Source: CALAED01 sp937891035
GTDB taxonomy: Bacteria; Actinomycetota; Actinomycetes; Streptosporangiales; Streptosporangiaceae
Direction of reading: 5' to 3'
Assembly (NCBI GenBank): GCA_035642125.1
Contig: DASQSZ010000195.1
Span: 1-19,623 of the forward strand
DNA: 19,623 bases
In this document: positions 13,805 through 19,623 of the stretch, in pieces
How the letters are laid out: every line of letters starts with the position of its first letter
Position numbering within the stretch: position 1 is the first letter of the stretch
Made by a program: the position numbers and the translations under genes
The notes under the pieces: generated by a model
Database searches by the model: none
Seen by the model: only the letters and a program-made list of their open reading frames with translations
What the model was told of the DNA's origin: nothing

Positions 13805-14692
13805 TCAGAGGCTTTGGCCCTCTCGCTTTCGCCGGTGCTTTGATCGTGTCGCGGCTGAGCCGTTGCCCATCGCGGCCGCCTCGCGATCTGGGAAGAGCTG
13901 CACCGGCGTGGGGCCGTCGACCGAATCCCTGTTGAGTCCAGCCCAGTCATCGGGGCCGAGCGCGGACAGGTTCCCGGCGCCTTGCTCGCCAGCGGGCCAG
14001 ATCGCGTCGTCTGCGAGCAGGTGAGACGACACGCGGCGTCCCGCTCGCTCCATCCGGAGCGTGGCGAGCGCATCCCCCACGGACACGACCACGAACAGCA
14101 GCACGGCCCCGAGCCCGAGCACTCCGACGAGCGACCTGAGCTGGCTGGATGCTCGTAGCTGTGCGCCTTCGGCAGTCTCCACCCGGTGGGCCTTGATCTG
14201 GTACAGCGAGGCGACGCCCTCTGCCTGCTGCATCTGCTCGAGCTGGCTAGTGACCGCGGTCCCGACCAGCTTGGCGGACCTTACGGCGACCTGCGGGCTC
14301 GAGGCCTGGGCGGTGATCCTCAGGATTGGACTGGAGTATCCGAACTGCGACGCGCGCTCCACCTTGTACCGGGGGTCCGCGCCGGCCTTCAGCAGCGCCC
14401 GCTGCGCCGACTCGTTGGCCATGCTGCTCGCGAGCACCTCGACGATGACCGACTGGTCGCTGAAACGTGTATACGGATTGTCGGCGTTGATACGGCCGAG
14501 GGACGGGTCGCGGGCGACATCCTCCGGCGTCGGCGGAGCGGGCGGATTGATCAGTACGTAGCTCGTCGAGGCCTCGTACACCGGATCCCTGACCGCGACC
14601 ACGTACACCGCGCCGCAGAGGGTCAGGAGGACTACGGGCACCGTCAGCAGCTTGTAACGCCAGAGCTTTCGCGCAATCGATAACAGGTTCAT
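13805..14692 (-). CDS. Wzz-like polysaccharide chain-length/export regulator
   Basis: 295 residues from ATG 14692, with a perfect AGGAGG 7 bases upstream; the longer opening to 14767 lies inside the polymerase gene. Transmembrane helices are near 15-34 (LLTVPVVLLTLCGAVYVVAV) and 187-206 (LVGVLGLGAVLLFVVVSVGD). Between them is a periplasmic-type region beginning DPVYEASTSYVLINPP, as in Wzz/capsular chain-length determinants. The cytoplasmic tail (about 210-295) is polar and has no Walker motif, so there is no fused tyrosine kinase. The region between the helices (about 150 residues) is short, with little coiled coil. It follows the polymerase stop by one base (TGACATG), so the two are translationally coupled. 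The expected role is setting polymer length together with that polymerase. Confidence 0.85.
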   Translation of the reverse strand: MNLLSIARKLWRYKLLTVPVVLLTLCGAVYVVAVRDPVYEASTSYVLINPPAPPTPEDVARDPSLGRINADNPYTRFSDQSVIVEVLASSMANESAQRALLKAGADPRYKVERASQFGYSSPILRITAQASSPQVAVRSAKLVGTAVTSQLEQMQQAEGVASLYQIKAHRVETAEGAQLRASSQLRSLVGVLGLGAVLLFVVVSVGDALATLRMERAGRRVSSHLLADDAIWPAGEQGAGNLSALGPDDWAGLNRDSVDGPTPVQLFPDREAAAMGNGSAATRSKHRRKREGQSL

Positions 14693-14693
14693 G

Positions 14694-16109
14694 TCAGCCT
14701 CCTGCCGGCAGCACAGTTCGGGTGGACGGCTCATCGGTCCCGAGGTAGGTGGCGACCGGTCCTCCACGGGCGCGGGGGGTCACCGGTGCCGTCCCGACTG
14801 AAGCCAGTCGCCAGCACGCCCCGATCAAGCCGATCACCAGGGCGTAGACGTTCGAGTACATCGGAAACGACAGCGAGTCGAATGTCACAGAGCAGGCTCC
14901 CGCGGCCAGCGCGACGCCGGCCAGGGCGGCACACAGCAGTCGGAGCGCAGGGTCGCTGCCGCGCCTCCGAGCGGCAAGAGCGGCGATGAGCGGCACGAGA
15001 AAGTAGGCCACCAGCGCGACAACTCCGACCAGACCCAGCTCGATCGCGGTCTTGAGATACTGGTTGTCGAGGATGTACATCGGGTTCTCGGGCAGGTACG
15101 TCCCGCCGCCATGGCCGAACCACGGCGCCTGATGCACGAGCCGCTCGACCTCTGGGTAGTCAAGGAGCCGAGCCCTGACAGAGTCATCGGTGGTGCCCGC
15201 TCGGAAGAAGTGCGTGAGCGTGCCGATGACGCCGGGAGCCGACATGAAGACTCCGGTCACAGCGAACGGCGCCGCGCACAGCGCGGCCAGGCGCTGCCGC
15301 GTCGGCATGAGTACGACGAACACGGCTAGTGCGAGCCCGAGCGAGATGATCGCCGACCGCGACACCGAAGTCGGGATTGCGAGCGCAATCAGCACCACTG
15401 GCGCCCACCGCCTGCGCGTGCTCCGGTCGGTGTCGTGTATCGCGAGATAGATCGCCAGCGGCAGCAGCATCCCGGCTACGACACCGAGTTCGATTGCGGT
15501 GATCGAAGTGCCGGAGACCCGGTTGAGCGCTGATCGGGCAACTATCGCGGGGTTGTCGAAGTTCACCGAGAACCCCGGGAGCTCACGCAGGTACGGCGTG
15601 ATGTCGAGGTCGATCCAGAACTGCAGCGAAGCCACGACGCCGCAGAAGGCACCGCCCCAGGTCAAGGCGCGCAACACCCGGTGCACGTCGCGCAGCGACG
15701 TCAGGCACTCGGCGGCGACTAGCGCCACACCGGTGATGATCGCGAGCTGCATCAGCATGCGGTCGGCCGCCACCGCTTGCACCTCGGTCTGTACGGAGCG
15801 GTCCATCACGATGTATGAGACGAGGACGGAGAGCCACAGGACGCAGAGCACTCCCCTGATCGGGTGTCGGTGTCGCGCTGGGTCGTGGAGGCCGAGCAGG
15901 ATCGCGGCGGCGAAGGCGGCAAGCGCGAACATGCCGATCAGGGCGGCAACATAACCCTGCGCCCCGATCGCTCTGATCACCGTGTCCGACGGGATGACCA
16001 TCACGGCCACGGCGAACAGCTGCAGCATCGGCACCGCGTGGGAGCGCGACGGGAAATAACGCGCGCCGTCGATGCTCGCGTCTATCCGTGCGAGGGAAGC
16101 CAGGGCCAC
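14694..16109 (-). CDS. O-antigen ligase/polymerase-like membrane protein (Wzy/WaaL type)
   Basis: 471 residues with about ten or more hydrophobic segments and a large loop in the second half (HFFRAGTTDDSVRARLLDYPEVERLVHQAPWFGHGGGTYLP). The WFGHG.G motif and following NQYLKTAIELGLVG are typical of the Wzy_C (O-antigen ligase/polymerase) family. It would join exopolysaccharide repeat units or ligate the chain at the outer face of the membrane. The start is GTG 16109; ATG 16028 (MLQLFAVAVMVI) directly before the first helix is a plausible alternative, as neither has a strong ribosome site. It is first in the minus-strand trio with the Wzz-like and DUF6492 genes. It diverges from the GT2 gene across about 150 bases that hold no further gene I can see. 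Confidence 0.86.
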   Translation of the reverse strand: MALASLARIDASIDGARYFPSRSHAVPMLQLFAVAVMVIPSDTVIRAIGAQGYVAALIGMFALAAFAAAILLGLHDPARHRHPIRGVLCVLWLSVLVSYIVMDRSVQTEVQAVAADRMLMQLAIITGVALVAAECLTSLRDVHRVLRALTWGGAFCGVVASLQFWIDLDITPYLRELPGFSVNFDNPAIVARSALNRVSGTSITAIELGVVAGMLLPLAIYLAIHDTDRSTRRRWAPVVLIALAIPTSVSRSAIISLGLALAVFVVLMPTRQRLAALCAAPFAVTGVFMSAPGVIGTLTHFFRAGTTDDSVRARLLDYPEVERLVHQAPWFGHGGGTYLPENPMYILDNQYLKTAIELGLVGVVALVAYFLVPLIAALAARRRGSDPALRLLCAALAGVALAAGACSVTFDSLSFPMYSNVYALVIGLIGACWRLASVGTAPVTPRARGGPVATYLGTDEPSTRTVLPAGG

Positions 16110-16263
16110 TTCGAGTTCGCGGTCAGGGAGTCAGTCCGGGATACCGGCACATCCATCCAACGACGCCGGGCACGCCGAACTGTCACGGTCGCGTCGAGAG
16201 CGCTGACCGCCGACGTCGACAGTTTCGTCTGGCGCTGCGCGTTTGTCCGTGGAGGTCAGACCC

Positions 16264-17151
16264 GTGGAAGCCGTCCCTCACTCTCATATTCCCGCGAGCG
16301 CGGCACGGCCGCCGCTGGGCTCTGTGGTGATCCCAGCGCACAATGAGTCCGCGGGCATTCGGCGCTGCCTCGACGCGCTCTTTGCCGGCGTGGCGCCAGA
16401 GGAGTTGGACGTGTTGGTCGTATGCAACGGCTGCGGCGACGACACCGCAGCGCTCGCGCGGTCCTCCGGCCATCCGGTGCGGGTCATTGAGCTCGAGGCG
16501 GCATCAAAGCCCGCCGCGCTGCGAGCCGGGGACGCGTTGGCGCGGGCACTGCCGAGGATCTACCTCGACGCGGACGTCGTGCTGCACGGCTCCGCCGCGT
16601 GCGTGCTACTGGAGCGCCTGCGGGCCGGGGCGGTAGCGGCCCGGCCGCCGATCCACTACGCCAGCAGCGCCTCGTCGGCGCCCGTACGCAGCTACTATCG
16701 CGCCCGCTCTCAATTGCCGGCACTGCTCGGATCGCTCTGGGGCGCCGGCGTGTACGGCCTTTCCGAGGCCGGCAGGAGCCGCTTCGACGCTTTTCCGGAC
16801 GTCGTCGCCGACGACCTCTGGGTGGACCGGCAGTTCGCGCCGGCCGAGATCGAGATCGTGGACTGCCCGCCGGTCGAGGTCGCGGTGCCGCGACGCGCCC
16901 GCGACCTGTTGCGCGTACTCAGGCGGACCTACCGCGGCAAGGCGGAAACCGCCGGAGTCGATCCGCACGGTCGGGGACGCGAGACCACCGTTTCCACGCT
17001 CCAGCAGCTGCGACGGGTTGCCGCAGCGGGTCCTCATGCGGCCCTCGACGCCGCCACGTATGCGGCGTTCGCGGTGAGCGCCCGGCTCGCGCTCGCGGCC
17101 CCGCTCTCCGGCGTCCGCTGGGAGCGCGACGACAGCTCGAGGACTCGGTGA
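16264..17151 (+). CDS. glycosyltransferase family 2
   Basis: 295 residues from GTG 16264, chosen because GGAGG (16251-16255) lies 8 bases upstream; TTG 16243 and GTG 16249 are in-frame alternatives. The GT-A fold shows SVVIPAHNESAGIRRCL (20-36), VVCNGCGDDT (52-61) and the metal-binding Asp-Ala-Asp in YLDADVV (100-106). The acceptor part includes GSLWGAGVYGLS and FPDVVADDLWVDRQF, with the Asp pair expected for the catalytic base. No transmembrane helices are evident beyond weak hydrophobic C-terminal stretches. It likely transfers a sugar during assembly of the lipid-linked repeat unit; donor and acceptor are not deducible. It converges on the glycosyltransferase at 17182, with 30 bases between them. 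Confidence 0.9.
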   Translation: MEAVPHSHIPASAARPPLGSVVIPAHNESAGIRRCLDALFAGVAPEELDVLVVCNGCGDDTAALARSSGHPVRVIELEAASKPAALRAGDALARALPRIYLDADVVLHGSAACVLLERLRAGAVAARPPIHYASSASSAPVRSYYRARSQLPALLGSLWGAGVYGLSEAGRSRFDAFPDVVADDLWVDRQFAPAEIEIVDCPPVEVAVPRRARDLLRVLRRTYRGKAETAGVDPHGRGRETTVSTLQQLRRVAAAGPHAALDAATYAAFAVSARLALAAPLSGVRWERDDSSRTR

Positions 17152-17181
17152 GATAACGTCGCGCTCGCGGCGCTGCGGCAC

Positions 17182-18360
17182 TCACTCGGCCAGCGCGATC
17201 GTGACCAGCTCGGCGAACCGGCGGCTCCACGCGTGTTGCGCCAGGAACTCGAGGCGCTCCGCCTCGGGGGCCGGGCCGAGAGCCAGCGCCTCCGCGACCG
17301 CGGGCGCAAGCTCACCGCCGACCGGCGCGATGGCCACACGGCCGTCGACCGCTGTTACCGGCGGCAGATCGACTGCGGCTACGGGCCGGCCTCCCGCGAG
17401 GTACTCATAGAGCTTGAGCGGGCTCATCGCCTCGGTCAGCCGGTTGCCGACATGCGGGAGAAGACACGCCTCGGCTGCGCCGATGAGGCCGACGACCTCC
17501 TGCCGCGGTGCCAGACCGGCGTGGATAACGACGTTGGGTTGCTCCCTGACAGCGACGAAGTGCGCCTCGTCCTGAAGCGGGCCGACGAGCACAACCGAAG
17601 CATCCGGGTATGCCGCCGCCACCTCCGCGAGCTGCTTGACGTCGACGCGGTTGTCGAGGCTGCCGACGTACAGAAACCGCGGCCGCGGGAGCCCAGCGAA
17701 CCAGTTGGGCGGCTCGCCCAGGTCGCGCCATTCCACCGGGTCGATGCCGTTCGGGATGACCGCGTGCGGGCCGGTGGGTCCGATCCGCTCCAGCACGGCC
17801 TCGGTGATCGCGCATACACGCCGCCGCTTCGCCCGGACCTCGGCGAACGACTCGTTGAACGCGGGCACGAGATGGGGTCGCTTGAAGTCCGACGTCCAGT
17901 CGTCCCACGCGTAGAAGGTGACCGGTCCTGCCCAGTCGAAGGCGCCGAATCCAGCGAGGAAAGGGTTCGCGGTGATGACGGCGGGTCGCTCGAGTCTCAG
18001 CCTACGGGCCGCCCGCCGCAGGCTCGCCTCATAGCGGGCGGTGGTCCGGCGGGGGTCTACGGGGTCCGCTCGGCGAGCCCTCAAAGGCTCGTGCACGTAG
18101 ACGCGCTCGCGCGGGGGAGGTTCCGGATACCGCGGCCGCAGCGAACGCCAAACCTTCGCCGCCACGCTGCGATGGGGGTTCGCCAGAAGCAGGCGACCGA
18201 CCCGGGGATCGTCGGGCAGCGCGGCGGCGAGCCGGGCCTCGGAAAATGACTGCCCTTCAACCACCGCGGCCGCCCAGCTTCTGCTGTAGAGCACGCAGAT
18301 CACGTCGCGCGCACCGGCTGCGTCGCGGGCGCGCTCCGCGGTCGAGACGACCTGTGACAT
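17182..18360 (-). CDS. glycosyltransferase family 1/4 (GT-B)
   Basis: 392 residues from ATG 18360; the opening to 18474 lies in the divergent gap and is low quality. An N-terminal Rossmann-like half begins DVICVLYSRSW and includes ITANPFLAGFGAFDWAGPVTFYAWDDW. The C-terminal donor-binding half has VIPNGIDPVEW (201-211), RFLYVGSLDNRVDVKQL (228-244), and the nucleotide-sugar site EAMSPLKLYEYLAGGRPVAA (310-329), with Glu310 and Glu319 in the usual EX7E region. The AWDDW element resembles teichuronic-acid TuaH-type enzymes. It is probably a cytoplasmic enzyme of exopolysaccharide repeat-unit assembly. It is single-gene on this strand, divergent from the ORF at 18452. Confidence 0.9.
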   Translation of the reverse strand: MSQVVSTAERARDAAGARDVICVLYSRSWAAAVVEGQSFSEARLAAALPDDPRVGRLLLANPHRSVAAKVWRSLRPRYPEPPPRERVYVHEPLRARRADPVDPRRTTARYEASLRRAARRLRLERPAVITANPFLAGFGAFDWAGPVTFYAWDDWTSDFKRPHLVPAFNESFAEVRAKRRRVCAITEAVLERIGPTGPHAVIPNGIDPVEWRDLGEPPNWFAGLPRPRFLYVGSLDNRVDVKQLAEVAAAYPDASVVLVGPLQDEAHFVAVREQPNVVIHAGLAPRQEVVGLIGAAEACLLPHVGNRLTEAMSPLKLYEYLAGGRPVAAVDLPPVTAVDGRVAIAPVGGELAPAVAEALALGPAPEAERLEFLAQHAWSRRFAELVTIALAE

Positions 18361-18424
18361 CGCAAGAAGCCTAGGTGGCCGCCCCCCGAGGGGCCAACTC
18401 GCTGCAAGGGCTCCTCGCGGCGGC

Positions 18425-18438
18425 CCGTTATCTAACGG
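18425..18438. promoter_or_regulatory. small inverted repeat in divergent gap
   Basis: CCGTTA-TC-TAACGG, two perfect 6-base arms, sits 13 bases before the ATG at 18452 and about 65 bases before the ATG of the divergent glycosyltransferase. It also contains TANNNT-like hexamers. It could be an operator overlapping a -10, but a 6-base arm can arise by chance. Confidence 0.25.
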
Positions 18439-18451
18439 ACTCGAACGCGCC

Positions 18452-18754
18452 ATGCAACGACCGCCGCCCGCCACTGCCGACCTCTCGCCGCAACCCCCGC
18501 GCGAAGCGGCTGACTCACCCGATTACGGTGGCCAGCTCGATCGCGACGACCTCCCGGTGGCCGACGTCCTGCGCGCGTCGGTCGAGCCGCTGCCGCTGAC
18601 GCTGTTGATCGGTTCCCTCGGGCTCGCGGTCTACGCTGCATCCCTGCGCATCATCTCCCCATCGGCGTGCGGTGACCTGCGGACGTTGTTCGTGCGGGTG
18701 CTCGGGGTGCGACGTCTGATTCGGGCCCGACGCAATAGCCCCCAGCAGGTGTGA
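18452..18754 (+). CDS. truncated flippase-tail-like protein
   Basis: 100 residues. The first 40 are polar and Pro/Asp-rich (MQRPPPATADLSPQPPREAAD...). Residues 41-90 (LRASVEPLPLTLLIGSLGLAVYAASLRIISPSACGDLRTLFVRVL) hold one transmembrane helix. They resemble the very C-terminal end of Wzx/MATE-type polysaccharide flippases, where the last helix is followed by a 'W.dLr.l..r.l' tail. A full flippase would have 12-14 helices, so this is a remnant or a small protein built from one. It overlaps the possible GTG start (18751) of the epimerase in GTGA, which suggests it is still translated and coupled. No complete flippase is seen in this window. The assignment is weak. Confidence 0.4.
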   Translation: MQRPPPATADLSPQPPREAADSPDYGGQLDRDDLPVADVLRASVEPLPLTLLIGSLGLAVYAASLRIISPSACGDLRTLFVRVLGVRRLIRARRNSPQQV

Positions 18755-18762
18755 CGCGCGGC

Positions 18763-19623
18763 ATGTCCGGCTCTCGGAGCGGACTGGCTGGCCAACGGCT
18801 GCTGGTCACCGGCGCAAGCGGATTCATCGGCGCTCGGCTATGCGAGCGGGCATGCGACTTAGGGGCGCTCGTCCACGGCGTGTCGCGGCGACCATCGCCG
18901 GGCCTCTCTGCGGGATTGCGCTGGGAGCATGCCGATCTGACCGACGAGTCCGCCACTCGAGCGCTCGTGCGCCGCGTGCAGCCCGATGTCGTCCTCCACC
19001 TCGCGAGCGAGGTGACCGGTGACCGCAGCGCGCGCTTGATCGTTCCGTTGCTGCAAGCGAACCTCGTCGCGGCCGTCAACGTCATGCTGGCCTCGCACGA
19101 GGTGGGCTGTGGCCGAGTCGTGCTGGCCGGTTCCATGGAGGAGCCGGACTCCGACGATACGAAGGCGGTGGCCCAGTCGCCTTACGCCGCGGCAAAGTGG
19201 GCCGCGGCGACCTATGCCCGCATGTTCCGCGCCCTGTATGAACTGCCGGTTGTGCACCTGCGCATCTTCATGGTGTACGGTCCCGGCCAGCGCGACCTGC
19301 GCAAGCTCGTTCCTTACGTCGCGTCGTCGCTGCTTCGCGGCGAGGCGCCCCAGCTGACGAGCGGTGACCGGAAGGTCGACTGGATCTACGTCGACGACGT
19401 GGTTGACGCGTTCTTGGCAGCAGCGGTCACGCCCGACGCCGAGGGCGCCTCGCTCGACATTGGATCGGGCGAGCTCGTGCCCGTGCGCGAAGTCGTGGCT
19501 CACCTACGGCGCCTTGTCGGGGAGACCGTCGAGCCGAGGTTCGGCGCACTGCCCGATCGCAAGTTCGAGCGCGTGCGTGCAGCGGATCCGCGGCCAGCCG
19601 CCGCAGCGATCGGCTGGCGGCCG
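18763..19623 (+). CDS. NAD-dependent epimerase/dehydratase, 3' end outside window
   Basis: 287 residues are visible and the frame is still open at the window end. It is an extended short-chain dehydrogenase. The NAD-binding glycine motif is GASGFIG (17-23), with HADLTD and VVLHLAS downstream. The catalytic Tyr142/Lys146 lie in SPYAAAKW, with Ser125 in GSMEEP as the third residue. LRIFMVYGPGQRD and VDWIYVDDVVDAF are typical of nucleotide-sugar 4-epimerases and dehydratases. It would make or modify a nucleotide sugar for the exopolysaccharide; the exact sugar cannot be told. ATG 18763 is taken as start. GTG 18751, four codons upstream, overlaps the previous stop as GTGA and is equally plausible. 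Confidence 0.92.
   Translation, partial: MSGSRSGLAGQRLLVTGASGFIGARLCERACDLGALVHGVSRRPSPGLSAGLRWEHADLTDESATRALVRRVQPDVVLHLASEVTGDRSARLIVPLLQANLVAAVNVMLASHEVGCGRVVLAGSMEEPDSDDTKAVAQSPYAAAKWAAATYARMFRALYELPVVHLRIFMVYGPGQRDLRKLVPYVASSLLRGEAPQLTSGDRKVDWIYVDDVVDAFLAAAVTPDAEGASLDIGSGELVPVREVVAHLRRLVGETVEPRFGALPDRKFERVRAADPRPAAAAIGWRP

Noticed and set aside
1..19623. CRISPR arrays, insertion sequences, tRNA or rRNA genes
   Set aside because: No regularly spaced repeats, no transposase-like protein or terminal inverted repeats, and no cloverleaf or rRNA signature were seen on either strand.

Overview
The window is GC-rich with strongly GC-biased third codon positions, TANNNT-type -10 candidates and Arg/Pro-rich secreted proteins. 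This points to a high-GC actinobacterium. The style of the secreted proteins (basic C-terminal beta-domain, small zinc-ribbon protein, D-rich 'DNDGDG..DYP.DPGC' segments) suggests the class Thermoleophilia (Solirubrobacter-like). That placement is inference only.

Layout. 1-970: decayed DNA with a metallo-beta-lactamase-fold pseudogene (232-666) and a small zinc-ribbon-like protein (663-866, minus). 971-3319 (minus): a secreted multidomain protein with a PA14 domain and a putative glycoside-hydrolase-like barrel. 3320-4054: about 0.7 kb without a convincing gene, containing a perfect 12-bp-arm palindrome and a short membrane-segment ORF. 4055-10527 (minus): a compact lasso-peptide biosynthetic operon. 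10683-12632 (plus): a second secreted barrel protein, paralogous to the first. 12640-12687: a scrap of a third copy. 12651-19623: an exopolysaccharide locus with a DUF6492-type glycosyltransferase, a Wzz-like chain-length protein, a Wzy/O-antigen-ligase-like polymerase, a GT2 and a GT4-like glycosyltransferase, a flippase-tail-like ORF and a truncated NAD-dependent epimerase.

The main discovery is the lasso cluster and its precursor gene. In transcription order it runs ABC ATPase, B1 (PqqD-like RRE), HprK-like kinase, ABC-2 permease, second HprK-like kinase, B2 (transglutaminase-like leader peptidase), C (asparagine-synthetase-like cyclase) and A (precursor). The precursor (4055-4219, 54 aa) is easy to miss because it is short. 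It carries the actinobacterial leader motif Y..P.I...G.L...T.G. Its predicted 25-residue core starts with Gly and has Asp at position 9, which fits a Gly1-Asp9 macrolactam. It lacks a Shine-Dalgarno site, but a TTGACC-16-TACTCT promoter lies 6 nt before its ATG, which suggests a separate leaderless transcript.

How the genes should work together: B1 binds the leader and presents it to B2, which cuts before the core Gly. C closes the ring through Asp9. The two HprK-like P-loop proteins may phosphorylate the peptide, and the ABC pair exports it. The operon sits between two paralogous secreted carbohydrate-active-looking proteins beside an exopolysaccharide locus, so a link between the peptide and the cell surface or matrix is possible but unproven.
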